The notes: generated by a model from the sequence alone, not told the origin. DNA of 64,000 nt from Myxococcales bacterium (GCA_028287115.1 JAQBQF010000247.1:1-64000), one strand, 5' to 3'; numbered from the stretch's first letter, positions 47,695-57,854 are shown. Numbers and translations are program-made.

Positions 47695-48219
47695 CTACTC
47701 GTCGTCTTCGTCGAGCGCGGTGTCGCACTCTTCGAGGTAACGATCGAGGTATCGCAGCACGATCAGCTGCTCCTTGATCGCGGGAAGATCGTTGGTCTCG
47801 AACAGCGCCGGCAGTGCACCGACCGCCGCTTTGCGCCGGCCTTTCATGACCTGGCACAGCCGTTCGATCTCGGACGTACGCTTGGCGATACGCGCCTCCG
47901 CGAGCTCTTCACGGAGCTCGAGGATCTGCATCAGAAACTCGGGGTCGAGCCGCTCGTTGTCGCCGATCGTGACACCAGCGCGCTCGAGCAGATACTCGGC
48001 GCGCGGCACCGGCTTCTTGAGCGTCTGATACGCGTCGTTGAGCGCACGCGACCTCGACAGCGCCGCAACCCGCTCGGTCACCGGCGCCGCCGCAAACTTG
48101 TCCGGATGCAGCTCCTTCGTGCGCTCGAAGAACGCACGCTCGATCACCTGCGGATCGAGATCGAACTGCACCGGAAGGCCCAGGAGCTCGAAGGGATTAG
48201 AACTGGACGCTCTCTCCAC
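47695..48219 (-). CDS. hscB: Fe-S assembly J-domain co-chaperone
   Basis: 174 residues. N-terminal J-domain with [23 protein letters not shown] (the HPD motif) and [23 protein letters not shown], followed by the HscB C-terminal three-helix domain ([19 protein letters not shown]). It stimulates HscA and brings it IscU. Its start overlaps the iscA end by 23 bp. Confidence 0.95.
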   Translation of the reverse strand: MERASSSNPFELLGLPVQFDLDPQVIERAFFERTKELHPDKFAAAPVTERVAALSRSRALNDAYQTLKKPVPRAEYLLERAGVTIGDNERLDPEFLMQILELREELAEARIAKRTSEIERLCQVMKGRRKAAVGALPALFETNDLPAIKEQLIVLRYLDRYLEECDTALDEDDE

Positions 48220-48580
48220 AACCGCACGAACCCTTGGCGTTCGGATTATTGAACTTGAAGCCGTGTCCCATCATCCCGCGCACGAAGTCGAGCGTCATGC
48301 CGCCGAGATAGACGAGACTCTTCGGGTCGACGCAGATCGCCACACCGTGCGCCGAGAACTCGGAGTCCGTCGGACGCAGCGTGTCGGCCCACTCGAACAC
48401 GTAGGTGAACCCGGTGCAGCCGCCACCACGCACGCCGACCCGAATGCGCGCATCCGGTGTGCCGCGCTTGGCTCGCTGCTTCGCGATCTCCTGCGCTGCC
48501 GATTCGGTGATCGCGATCTCGCGAGGTCCCGCCTGCGGCGTGGCCTTCGGATCGGTCTGGGGTGCTGCGCTCGCGTTCAT
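48197..48580 (-). CDS. iscA: A-type Fe-S carrier of the isc operon
   Basis: 127 residues from the ATG 6 nt after AAGGA; the ATG at 48586, which overlaps the iscU stop, is an alternative and adds MI. An N-terminal Ala/Pro-rich extension of about 20 residues precedes the HesB/IscA fold: [17 protein letters not shown] with Cys 1, and [11 protein letters not shown] with the CxC pair. It accepts clusters from IscU and passes them on. A second A-type carrier lies at 57447. Confidence 0.95.
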   Translation of the reverse strand: MNASAAPQTDPKATPQAGPREIAITESAAQEIAKQRAKRGTPDARIRVGVRGGGCTGFTYVFEWADTLRPTDSEFSAHGVAICVDPKSLVYLGGMTLDFVRGMMGHGFKFNNPNAKGSCGCGESVQF

Positions 48581-48582
48581 GA

Positions 48583-48972
48583 TCATTCCTTTGGAGCGTG
48601 CTTCTTCTTGTAGTCCTCGATCGCCGCCTTGATCGCGTCTTCGGCGAGGACCGAGCAGTGGATCTTGACCGGCGGGAGGTTCAGCTCCTGGACGATCGTC
48701 GTGTTCGTGATCGCCTGCGCCTGATCGAGGGTCATGCCCTTGATCATCTCGGTCGCGAGCGAGCTCGAGGCGATCGCGGAGCCGCAGCCAAACGTCTTGA
48801 ACTTCGCATCCTCGATGCGACCGTCCTTGACCTTGATCTGCAGGCGCATGACGTCGCCACACGCGGGCGCGCCCACGAGGCCGGTGCCGACATCGTCGCC
48901 TTCGTCCTTGGCGAACGTGCCTACGTTGCGGGGGTTCTCGTAGTGATCGATGACTTTATCGGAGTACGCCAT
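48583..48972 (-). CDS. iscU: Fe-S scaffold protein
   Basis: 129 residues. The three cluster cysteines are in [20 protein letters not shown] and [12 protein letters not shown], with Asp in ACGD. The HscA recognition motif LPPVKIHC is intact. The cluster is built here from IscS sulfur. AAGGA overlaps the iscS stop and serves as the ribosome-binding site 12 bp upstream of the ATG. Confidence 0.97.
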   Translation of the reverse strand: MAYSDKVIDHYENPRNVGTFAKDEGDDVGTGLVGAPACGDVMRLQIKVKDGRIEDAKFKTFGCGSAIASSSLATEMIKGMTLDQAQAITNTTIVQELNLPPVKIHCSVLAEDAIKAAIEDYKKKHAPKE

Positions 48973-48984
48973 GTGTCATGTCCT

Positions 48985-50244
48985 TCAGTGCGGAGTCCAT
49001 TGGATCGAATTGATGTCGATCCCGTCTTGATGCATTTCCCAGAGCGGGGACAGCGTGCGCAGTCGCTCGACCGACTTCACGACCAGGTCGATCACGTAGT
49101 CGACCTCCGCCTCGGTATTGAACCGACCAATGCCGAAGCGAATCGAAGTATGGGCAAGCTCGTCGCCGACGCCCAGCGCGCGCAGCACGTAGCTCGGCTC
49201 GAGCGAGGCCGAGGTACACGCCGATCCCGACGAGACCGCGACGTCTTTGAGCGCCATCAAGAGCGACTCGCCTTCGACGAACGCGAACGAGATGTTGATG
49301 TTGCCCGGCAGGCGTTGTTCCAGCGAGCCGTTGACATAGGTCTCGCTGAGCTTCGAGGTGATGCCGCGGTACAGCCGGTCGCGCAGTGCGCGCAGGCGGA
49401 TCGCCTCGGCCTTCATCTCTTCTTTGGCGATCTCGGCAGCCTTACCGAAGCCGACGATCATCGGGACCGGCAACGTGCCCGAGCGCATGCCGCGCTCGTG
49501 ACCGCCGCCGTCGATGATCGGATCGATGCGGACGCGCGGCTTGCGGCGCACCCACAGCGCGCCAATCCCCTTGGGTCCATAGACCTTGTGCGCGGTGATC
49601 GATGCGAGATCGACCTTCGCCTTCTCGACGTCGGTCGGAATCTTGCCGTACGCCTGCGTCGCGTCGGTGTGGAACAGGCACTTCGGGTTGCGCGCCTTGA
49701 TCGCGGCACCGATCGCCTCGATCGGCTGGACGACGCCGATCTCGTTGTTCGCCCACATCACGCTGACGACGATCGTCTTGTCGGTCATCGCCGCGACGAC
49801 TTGCTCCGGCGTCACGAGGCCGTCTTTGGCCGGCGTCAGATAGGTCACCGTGCAGCCTTCGCGCTCGAGACGCTTGCAGGTGTCGAGCACGCACTTGTGC
49901 TCGGTCGCGACGGTGATGATGTGATTGCCCTGCTTCTTCAGATACGAAGCGGCGCCTTTGAGCGCGAGGTTGTTCGCCTCGGTCGCGCCCGAGGTCCAGA
50001 CGATCTCTTTGGCGTCGCCACCGAGCAGCGACGCGACCTGACCGCGCGCGACTTCGACGGCGGCTTCCGCGGTCCAACCGAACACGTGGTTGCGGCTGGC
50101 CGAGTTTCCGAAGTGCGTCGTGAAGTACGGGATCATCGTCTCGAGGACGCGCGGATCGACCGGCGTCGTCGAGTGGTTGTCCATGAAGATCGGAAGCTTC
50201 ACGCCGGCAGGAACCGGAACTTCCGTTTTGGTTTGGGTCGCCAT
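48985..50244 (-). CDS. iscS: Cysteine desulfurase of the isc operon
   Basis: 419 residues. [14 protein letters not shown] at the start, [17 protein letters not shown] lysine in [29 protein letters not shown] and the mobile-loop Cys in [21 protein letters not shown], the true IscS type. C-terminal SPLWEM is the usual IscU-contact end, here followed by a short tail. It shares one base with the regulator stop (TGATG), so translation is coupled to the MerR gene. Confidence 0.97.
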   Translation of the reverse strand: MATQTKTEVPVPAGVKLPIFMDNHSTTPVDPRVLETMIPYFTTHFGNSASRNHVFGWTAEAAVEVARGQVASLLGGDAKEIVWTSGATEANNLALKGAASYLKKQGNHIITVATEHKCVLDTCKRLEREGCTVTYLTPAKDGLVTPEQVVAAMTDKTIVVSVMWANNEIGVVQPIEAIGAAIKARNPKCLFHTDATQAYGKIPTDVEKAKVDLASITAHKVYGPKGIGALWVRRKPRVRIDPIIDGGGHERGMRSGTLPVPMIVGFGKAAEIAKEEMKAEAIRLRALRDRLYRGITSKLSETYVNGSLEQRLPGNINISFAFVEGESLLMALKDVAVSSGSACTSASLEPSYVLRALGVGDELAHTSIRFGIGRFNTEAEVDYVIDLVVKSVERLRTLSPLWEMHQDGIDINSIQWTPH

Positions 50245-50819
50245 CAGTTATTTCCCTCGCGATAAAGAACGGTCACGGGAACATCGAATTCGGACTTGTC
50301 ACTCGGAGAACCGGGCGAGCCGCCCGCTCGTTTGGACAGTCCTGCGAACAGCGGCGGCGCTTCACCTTTGTGATGCCCGTGGTGGTCGCAAGCGCCGCAC
50401 TCCGTCGGCGCATAGTCGGTCGAACAGGTCTGGCAAGAATCGAGATATGCGAGCGCTTCGGAAAGGTCGTTCTCGATCACCTGAAGCTGGATGATCTGCT
50501 CGCGGATCTTCTGCTGCTTCTCGGTGAACATCGCCCGCACGCGCGCGCTCGCAACCGGAGCCGAATGCGCATCCTGGAACTCCTTTACGAAGCCCTGGAT
50601 CTCGGCGAGCGTGAAGCCGATCGCCTGCAGCTTGACGATCCAGTGGATGCGATCGATCGCTTCAGGGCCGTAGAGCCGAAATCCGCCCTCGGAGCGTGCC
50701 CGAGGCTCCAAGAGACCCAGCTCCTCGTACAGGTGCATCGCGCGAACGGTCTTGCCGACCGCTTTCGCGAGCTCCCCGACGCGAACCAGCTTGGCTTTGT
50801 CCTCGGATTTATTGTCCAT
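50244..50819 (-). CDS. MerR-family regulator heading the isc operon, Cys/His-rich C-terminus
   Basis: 191 residues. N-terminal MerR helix-turn-helix [26 protein letters not shown] with [15 protein letters not shown] wing, and a dimer helix about 95-125. The C-terminal part carries Cys129, Cys132, Cys141 and Cys144 (CX2CX8CX2C) followed by HHGHH at 146-150, a plausible metal or Fe-S site. SoxR has a different spacing (CX2CXCX5C). It occupies the place where iscR stands in many isc operons and is coupled to iscS by TGATG. A -35/-10 pair and two dyads lie upstream. I infer that it senses Fe-S or metal status and controls the operon and itself. Confidence 0.88.
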   Translation of the reverse strand: MDNKSEDKAKLVRVGELAKAVGKTVRAMHLYEELGLLEPRARSEGGFRLYGPEAIDRIHWIVKLQAIGFTLAEIQGFVKEFQDAHSAPVASARVRAMFTEKQQKIREQIIQLQVIENDLSEALAYLDSCQTCSTDYAPTECGACDHHGHHKGEAPPLFAGLSKRAGGSPGSPSDKSEFDVPVTVLYREGNN

Positions 50820-50825
50820 TGCACA

Positions 50826-50847
50826 ACCCTCACGTAAACGTAAGGTT
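50826..50847. promoter_or_regulatory. Operator-like dyad, isc site 1
   Basis: CCTCACGTAAACGTAAGG (50828-50845) pairs at 7 of 9 half-site positions. It lies between the predicted start point of isc transcription and the regulator's ATG (50819). The end of the dyad on the minus strand (GTGAGGG) is also the likely Shine-Dalgarno sequence. It resembles MerR-type boxes such as the SoxR site. Confidence 0.65.
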
Positions 50848-50863
50848 CTATGTATCCGAGGGG

Positions 50864-50892
50864 ACTATGATCCCCCGGAGCCATCCTGTCAA
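50864..50892 (-). promoter_or_regulatory. Promoter of the isc operon
   Basis: On the minus strand TTGACA (50892-50887), a 17-bp spacer and CATAGT (50869-50864) form a good sigma-70-type promoter. Start point is expected near 50857, about 38 nt before the ATG. It is flanked by a dyad on each side. Confidence 0.65.
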
Positions 50893-50898
50893 TGGCAA

Positions 50899-50919
50899 AC
50901 CTCACCTTTACGTAGGGGT
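50899..50919. promoter_or_regulatory. Operator-like dyad, isc site 2
   Basis: CCTCACCTTTACGTAGGG (50900-50917) matches site 1 at 14 of 18 bases and lies 7 bp upstream of the -35 box of the isc promoter. Its own symmetry is weaker than site 1. Confidence 0.5.
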
Positions 50920-51051
50920 CGGGACCGAGTGAGCTAACTACAGCTCCCCAGAAGTTAGTGGCCAGTTGCCAGGCCCACGTGGGCGTATGGGTTAGGCGTC
51001 GGCGTAGGCGAATCTTCGCAACCGATTCGTCGCGCGGTCGATAGCGAGACC

Positions 51052-51186
51052 ATGTTTCATTTCCAAACGCTGGATGTCTACGAGCGCGCGATCGCCTTTT
51101 ACCAACCGCGTACGACCTCGGCAGGCTACGAGCTCCTGCATCGAGTTGTGTCGATGTTGACGAAGATGATCACCAACTTGCGATGA
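51052..51186 (+). pseudogene. Truncated four-helix bundle protein (23S rRNA IVP/TIGR02436-like)
   Basis: 44 codons. The start FHFQTLDVYERAIAF matches the first helix of the four-helix bundle family, and the end ELLHRVVSMLTKMITNLR matches its last helix, but the middle, usually about 70 residues, is missing. Together with the short length this looks like a gene remnant with an internal deletion. It stands alone between the isc promoter region and the small charged protein. Family identity rests on the two short ends only. Confidence 0.5.
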
Positions 51187-51192
51187 GCTGTA

Positions 51193-51336
51193 TTAGCAGC
51201 GGACGTTGACGTGGCGGTGGTCGTCGCGCTCACCGTCTTTGCGAGCTTCCCGGCGTTCGTGCTGACCTTCGCGCTTCCGCTGCACGTTCGACGGATGCGG
51301 CTTTTTCGGATCGAAATCATCCTCGGAGTTCGGCAT
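51193..51336 (-). CDS. Small highly charged protein (47 aa)
   Basis: 47 residues from ATG with AGGTGAG upstream. The sequence is hydrophilic and without predicted hydrophobic core (DDFDPKKPHPSNVQRKREGQ, then EARKDGERDDHRHVNVRC), ending in Cys. No family recognised; it looks intrinsically disordered, as in small stress or nucleic-acid-binding proteins. It is downstream of, and on the same strand as, the BON gene but separated by a strong hairpin (51378-51407). Confidence 0.5.
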   Translation of the reverse strand: MPNSEDDFDPKKPHPSNVQRKREGQHERREARKDGERDDHRHVNVRC

Positions 51337-51377
51337 AGCGCGCTCACCTGGTGCATCGAGGGTGCCGACACGAGCGA

Positions 51378-51407
51378 GGGGCAGGACGTCTCCTGATGTC
51401 CTGCCCC
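51378..51407 (-). terminator. Strong hairpin downstream of the BON gene
   Basis: GGGGCAGGAC and GTCCTGCCCC form a perfect 10-bp stem that can extend to 13 bp with a TCCT loop. It starts 50 bp after the BON stop on the minus strand. It has no T-run on either strand, so it may be a Rho-independent-like stop of weak efficiency or an RNA stabiliser. Confidence 0.55.
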
Positions 51408-51457
51408 GAGCATCTCGCAAGCCGGGGACCGCAAGATGTCTACAGTGTGCTGCGCAG

Positions 51458-52348
51458 CTACGCCCGATGTCGCTTGCCGTCGTGCGGCATCGAGTCTTGC
51501 GGTTGCGACTCGCGGTCCCGATCGCGCGACTGTTCCCGGCTGCTGCGCTTGTCGCCCGCGACGCGGATCTGATTCTGGACGTCTTTGACGCCCGGAATCT
51601 GGTCGACGATGTCCTCGGCGATCCGCTTTTGCTGGCGGTCGTCGACCGTGCCACTCAGGATGACCTCGCCGCTCTTCACCGTGATCTCGACGTTCGTCGC
51701 GTCGACGTGATCGTGGTCGGTCAACGCCTCGCACACCATCTCGCGGACCCGCTCATCCGAACGCTGGTACCCGAGAGGGCCCTTGCCTCGGTGCCCGCCC
51801 GACGGTTGAGCGCCCGGTTGGCCCTGACGATCGCCCTGCCAGCCTTGGTAGCCGGTCGGCTGATTCGAGGGATAGCCGTAGCCGGTGTGCATCGCACCGC
51901 CGGTGCCGAGATTCGGTCCACCGCGATCGGTGTCGCCGCGGCCGTATCCGCCTCGCTCGCGCTCGTAATAACCCGCGCCGCCGCGGCCTGCGAATCGATC
52001 GTCGGTAGGACGCTCGCGATGCTGATCCTCGAAGCTTCCGGGATAGCCCTGGTTGCGCGACTGAAAGCTCATCGAGCGATCGCCCTGATAGCGCCCGGCT
52101 GTGTAGCCGCTCTGCCCCTGACCAAACCGTTCCGCCGTGCGAAAATCTTCGTCGCGGTCCCAGTTGCCGCGGCGCTCGCTGCGGTCTTCCCAATGGGTAC
52201 CGCCGCCGCGCATGTAACGGTCCTCTTCGTAGCGATCGTCGTCGTCGATGTGGCGACGGCTGCGCATCCCGCCTTCATCTTGCGGTCGCCAGCCTGGACG
52301 GTTGTCGTCGGGGAGCGCGACATTGCGTCCGCTGCTTGGATTCGGCAT
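51458..52348 (-). CDS. BON-domain protein with long Arg/Gly/Asp-rich region
   Basis: 296 residues; ATG follows AGGAGG by 6 nt. Residues about 1-195 are disordered and rich in Arg, Gly, Asp, Gln and Tyr (RGGYGRGDTDRGG). A BON domain follows (about 200-265): VREMVCEALTDHDHVDATNVEITVKSG, VILSGTVDDRQQKRIAEDIVDQIPGVKDVQNQIRV. The tail is again highly charged. BON domains bind lipid or peptidoglycan in exported proteins, but no signal peptide is visible here. Function unknown. Confidence 0.8.
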   Translation of the reverse strand: MPNPSSGRNVALPDDNRPGWRPQDEGGMRSRRHIDDDDRYEEDRYMRGGGTHWEDRSERRGNWDRDEDFRTAERFGQGQSGYTAGRYQGDRSMSFQSRNQGYPGSFEDQHRERPTDDRFAGRGGAGYYERERGGYGRGDTDRGGPNLGTGGAMHTGYGYPSNQPTGYQGWQGDRQGQPGAQPSGGHRGKGPLGYQRSDERVREMVCEALTDHDHVDATNVEITVKSGEVILSGTVDDRQQKRIAEDIVDQIPGVKDVQNQIRVAGDKRSSREQSRDRDRESQPQDSMPHDGKRHRA

Positions 52349-52618
52349 GAAGATCCTCCTGGAGATTGATGCGGGCGACGGTTGCATCTGACGTGCCCGC
52401 GTCGAGATCGGCGGTGTGTCCGATCTGCCGCAATCACATCGAGGACCTTCATGACTCCCGAACAAATGCGGCACTCATGCTTTTGCGCCGGCGCACGGTG
52501 TGGCGGCCTCGCGCGCTCCGCCACTGGCCTCGCTCGGCGGCTGGCTCGGCAGAAATTTCGGAAGAGCGGGCGGTTCCCGAGATCCGCGCGCTCATGACTG
52601 TGAGGTGAGTGCTTCGGC
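52349..52618. other. 270-bp gap between BON gene and RNase Y gene
   Basis: A possible 48-codon plus-strand frame begins at ATG 52450 after GAGGA (MTPEQMRHSCFCAGARCGG), with two Cys pairs, but its codon use is not convincing and I do not call it. No terminator or repeat is clear. Confidence 0.3.
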
Positions 52619-54196
52619 CTAATTCGCGGTCGACGATGCTTCGAACGCGCGGATGACCGTGACCTTGATCTGGCCGGGGAACGTCAGCTCCTCGGCGATC
52701 TGCGCGGCGATCTCCGTCGACATCTCGACGACCGTCAGATCGTCGACCTCGCGCTCGCGGACGTAGATCCGCAGCTCGCGACCACCGTGCACCGCATGCG
52801 CGTGGCTGACACCTCGGCGCGACATGCCGATGCGCTCGAGATCCTCGACCTTCGTATTGAAGCCTTCGGTCTGCTCGCGCCGCGCGCCCGGGCGCGCACC
52901 ACTCATCGCATCCGACGCGGCGACGAGATATGCGTAGACCGAGTTGCAAGGCTCGTCGGCGTGATGGGCGCCGATCGCGTTGGCGATGATCTCCGGCTCG
53001 CCGACGCGGCGGGCGATCTCCGCGCCGATCACGGCGTGGCTGCCCTCGATCTTGTGCGTCAGCGCCTTGCCGATGTCGTGCATCAGCGTCGCTCGGCGCG
53101 CGAGCTTCTGATCGAGGCCGAGCTCGGCGGCCATCATGCCGGCGAGGAAGCTCGCCTCGACCGCGTGCAGCCACTGGTTCTGCGTGTAGCTCGTGCGGAA
53201 ATTGAGCGCGCCGACGAGCTCGACGATCTCTGGATGGGCCTTCTGGATCCCGAGCGTCTGGAACGCCTTCTTGCCGAGCGCGCGGATCTCTTGATTCAAG
53301 TGCTCGCGTGCCTTTGCCGCCCACTCGTCGGGTTGCTTGCGCGCTTCTTCTGCGGACTCCGGCTTCTTGAACAGGCGATGGAGCGCGCGGCGCACGACTT
53401 CTTTGCCGACGCCGTCGAGTCCTTCGAGCCGGACTGCATCTTTGTCATCGTTGACCTGGAGCTGAACGCCGGAGACGCGTTCGAGCGCGCCGTGTAGCGC
53501 CGCGTTGTTATCGAGCAGGATCGCGACGATCTCGGGACCGACGCGCAACGTCGACATGTTGCGCTCGGTGAGGAAGTGCATGCTCGAGCGTGCGGCCGCG
53601 ATCTCCATCACCCGGCGAGCCTCGCGATCATGCGCCGGATCGGTGGTGTTCTGATCGGCGTTGCGGACGAGTGCAGCGGCACGCAACCGCGCCTCGTCGA
53701 GCCAGCCCTGCTTCATCTGGCGGACGAGCTCCGCCATGGTCGTGCCGGCGCGCGTCTCGAGCTCGCTGCGCACGGAATCGCGGCGACGTTGCATGTCTCG
53801 CTCGACGCCCTGCGCGCGATCGCGGCGCGACTGCAGCTCGCGATGGATCTGATCGAGCTGCTGTTCGCGTTGTTCGAGCGCATCTTCGAGCTGCGACAGC
53901 TCGCCGGTCCTCGCGTGCAACGCATCTTCGCGGTTCTGTGCGCTCGTCTCGTCGGTGGCGAGCGCTTCATCGGCGCGCGCGATCACCTCGAGCGCCTCGT
54001 TGCGCGCCGCGGTCTCGATTGCCTGACGCTGCGCCGCGGCCTCGAGCTCGGCCGTCTTGACGAGCGCAGCGGCTGCGAGCTTGGCTTCGTCGACCTCGCG
54101 ATTGGCGACGCGCTTTGCTTCGGCCGCGCTTGCCCTGGCCGCGATCAGCGCCGCGACGATCAGAGCGGCGACACCCGCCACCACGGCAAGAAGCAT
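52619..54196 (-). CDS. rny: Ribonuclease Y-like HD-domain protein
   Basis: 525 residues, the usual RNase Y length. N-terminal membrane helix LLAVVAGVAALIVAALIAA, a long coiled coil to about residue 190, a KH-like region near 240-300, and an HD domain with LMHDIGKALTHKIEGSHAVIGAEI, HHADEP and an SDAMSGARPGARREQ stretch near the C-terminus. RNase Y starts mRNA decay at the membrane. In the KH region the usual GREG loop reads DNNAAL, so the RNA-binding GXXG is missing. An upstream extension to 54316 looks non-coding. Confidence 0.88.
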   Translation of the reverse strand: MLLAVVAGVAALIVAALIAARASAAEAKRVANREVDEAKLAAAALVKTAELEAAAQRQAIETAARNEALEVIARADEALATDETSAQNREDALHARTGELSQLEDALEQREQQLDQIHRELQSRRDRAQGVERDMQRRRDSVRSELETRAGTTMAELVRQMKQGWLDEARLRAAALVRNADQNTTDPAHDREARRVMEIAAARSSMHFLTERNMSTLRVGPEIVAILLDNNAALHGALERVSGVQLQVNDDKDAVRLEGLDGVGKEVVRRALHRLFKKPESAEEARKQPDEWAAKAREHLNQEIRALGKKAFQTLGIQKAHPEIVELVGALNFRTSYTQNQWLHAVEASFLAGMMAAELGLDQKLARRATLMHDIGKALTHKIEGSHAVIGAEIARRVGEPEIIANAIGAHHADEPCNSVYAYLVAASDAMSGARPGARREQTEGFNTKVEDLERIGMSRRGVSHAHAVHGGRELRIYVREREVDDLTVVEMSTEIAAQIAEELTFPGQIKVTVIRAFEASSTAN

Positions 54197-54337
54197 GAGA
54201 CCAGCATGCCCAGTGCACGCCGAGAGAGCAAGCAGGCCGACGGCGAGTCGGCGCCGCGCGTGATCACGGCGGGTTAGGCGGGTTTGGTTGGCTGGCGGCG
54301 AGACCACAACGACCAAGCGTCGTGGGCGATGCTGTCC

Positions 54338-56197
<1,860 letters not shown>

Positions 56198-57370
56198 CTA
56201 CCGAGCAGGTCCCGCGCAGAACTGGTCGTAGTCGATCAGCTTGATCGAGGCGCGATCGACACCTTCACCGCACGTCGGGCATTTCGGATCCCGGCGCAGC
56301 TTGAGCTCGCGAAACCGCGTCTTGATCGCGTCGTAGACGAGCAAACGGCCCGCGAGCGTCTCGCCGAGCCCGAGGATCAGCTTGATCGCCTCGGTCGCCT
56401 GGAGGACGCCCATCGTTCCGGGCAGGACCCCGAGCACCCCGCCTTCGGCACACGACGGCGCATCTTCGGGCGGCGGCGGCTCGGGATACAGGCACCGGTA
56501 ACAGGGGGAGCCGTTGGCCGGAAACACGGTGATCTGGCCTTCAAACCGAAAAATCGAGGCGTGAATCACCGGCTTGCCGAGCTTCAGCGCGACGTCATTC
56601 ACCAAGTAGCGCGTCGCGAAGTTGTCGGCGCCGTCGATGATCACATCGTAGCGGCCTAACAAGTCTACAGCGTTCGCGGCGGTGATCCGCGCGCGATGCT
56701 TCTCGACGCGAACATCGGGGTTGAGGCCGCGCAGTGTCTGCTCGGCGCTCTCGACCTTCGGCTTGCCGATCCGATCGGTGGAGTGGAGGATCTGCCGCTG
56801 CAAGTTCGAGGCATCGACGACATCATCGTCGATCATGCCGAGCGTCCCGATCCCGGCGGCGGCGAGATACATGCTCGACGGCGATCCGAGGCCGCCGGCG
56901 CCGATACACACGACCTTCGCCTTCAGCAGCTTGAGCTGGCCGGCGATCCCGACCTCGGGAAGCAGGGTGTGCCGCGAGTAGCGCGTCTCTTGATCGGCGC
57001 GCAGCGACTCCGGCATGTCCCACGGCTGGCCCGCGCGTTTCCACGCCGTGAACCCACCGGCGAGCGATCGCACATTGCTGTACCCGAGCTCGCCGAGCGT
57101 CCGCGCAGCGAACAGCGATCGGTTGCCGCTGGCGCAATACACGACGATCGGCGCCGCACGATCACCGACGTGTTTCTCGATCCGCGACTCGAGAAACCCA
57201 CGCGGAATCCAGACCGCGCCGGGAATCGCACCTTGCGCATACTCGTCGGCTTCGCGAACGTCGATGACTCGGGGGATGACGGGGTGCGTCGAGGCGGCGG
57301 CCAAACCAGCGACGTCGACCTCGGGAGTTTGCCCCCGGAGCTCTGTTAGTAAGCTGTCGTAGTTCGGCAT
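56198..57370 (-). CDS. moeB: Rhodanese-MoeB/ThiF-like adenylyltransferase fusion
   Basis: 390 residues. The rhodanese domain is at the N-terminus (about 15-120: VIDVREADEYAQGAIPG, and active-site Cys in VYCASGNRS), the reverse of the more usual MoeBR order. The ThiF-type domain follows: CIGAGGLGSPSSMYLAAAGIG, IDDDVVDASNLQRQIL, DGADNFATRYLVNDV, zinc cysteines in CYRCLYPEP and CPTC. It activates the C-terminus of a MoaD/ThiS-like sulfur carrier and can load sulfur through the rhodanese Cys, for molybdopterin, thiamin or tRNA thiolation. No carrier gene is nearby. Divergent from the A-type Fe-S carrier gene; the shared gap holds an isc-type dyad. Confidence 0.93.
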   Translation of the reverse strand: MPNYDSLLTELRGQTPEVDVAGLAAASTHPVIPRVIDVREADEYAQGAIPGAVWIPRGFLESRIEKHVGDRAAPIVVYCASGNRSLFAARTLGELGYSNVRSLAGGFTAWKRAGQPWDMPESLRADQETRYSRHTLLPEVGIAGQLKLLKAKVVCIGAGGLGSPSSMYLAAAGIGTLGMIDDDVVDASNLQRQILHSTDRIGKPKVESAEQTLRGLNPDVRVEKHRARITAANAVDLLGRYDVIIDGADNFATRYLVNDVALKLGKPVIHASIFRFEGQITVFPANGSPCYRCLYPEPPPPEDAPSCAEGGVLGVLPGTMGVLQATEAIKLILGLGETLAGRLLVYDAIKTRFRELKLRRDPKCPTCGEGVDRASIKLIDYDQFCAGPAR

Positions 57371-57417
57371 GTCGCGGTTTTGACTGGTTACGAAGGTGAT
57401 TGCAATGGCTTGCCTTA

Positions 57418-57438
57418 ACCCTCACGTATGGGTAAGGT
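57418..57438. promoter_or_regulatory. Operator-like dyad upstream of the A-type carrier, isc site 3
   Basis: CCTCACGTATGGGTAAGG (57420-57437) matches isc site 1 at 15 of 18 bases. It ends 9 nt before the carrier's ATG (57447), nearly the same distance as site 1 from its start codon (8 nt), and about 50 bp from the divergent moeB-like start. Its right arm overlaps a likely Shine-Dalgarno sequence. Confidence 0.6.
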
Positions 57439-57446
57439 CTCCCTCG

Positions 57447-57854
57447 ATGTCTGACCTAGCCACTGCTTCCAGCGACCCGCACCACGACCACAGCCACGAC
57501 CACGCGGCTGCTGCGCCGGGTCCCGAGTCGATGCTCCTCATCACCCCCACCGCCGCGATCAAGGTCAACGAGATCCGCGAGGCCGAGGGGATCGAGGGCA
57601 ACATGGCGCTGCGCCTCCGCGTTGTCGGCGGCGGCTGCGCTGGCTTCTCGTACGATCTGTACTTCGACGAGCCGGCTGAAGTCGACCGCGCGTTCGAAGT
57701 CCAAGGCGTGCGCTGCATCGTCGACGAGATGAGCCTCATGTACCTGGTCGGTACCGAGATCGATTACGTCGAAGGGTTGCAAGGCGCTGGCTTCAAGTTC
57801 CAGAACCCGAACGTCAAGTCGACCTGCGGCTGCGGCTCGTCGTTCAGCGTATAG
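57447..57854 (+). CDS. A-type Fe-S carrier (ErpA/SufA-like) with His-rich N-terminus
   Basis: 135 residues from ATG. Residues about 10-25 are His/Asp-rich (DPHHDHSHDHAAAA), unusual for this family. The HesB/IscA fold follows: RLRVVGGGCAGFSYDLYFDE with Cys 1 and KSTCGCGSSFSV with the CxC pair, all three cluster ligands present. It carries and delivers Fe-S clusters. It is unlinked to the isc operon, but its upstream region shares the isc-type dyad. A start 51 nt upstream is open but would place the dyad inside the gene. Confidence 0.92.
   Translation: MSDLATASSDPHHDHSHDHAAAAPGPESMLLITPTAAIKVNEIREAEGIEGNMALRLRVVGGGCAGFSYDLYFDEPAEVDRAFEVQGVRCIVDEMSLMYLVGTEIDYVEGLQGAGFKFQNPNVKSTCGCGSSFSV

Noticed and set aside
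50972-50998. CACGTGGGCGTATGGGTTAGG, partly like isc site 3
   Set aside because: Lacks the CCTCACGTA half-site and symmetry; match is limited to the middle.
52450-52597. 48-codon plus-strand frame with two Cys pairs after GAGGA
   Set aside because: Codon use is not gene-like and the C-terminal part is Arg-rich shadow sequence. Not enough to call a gene.
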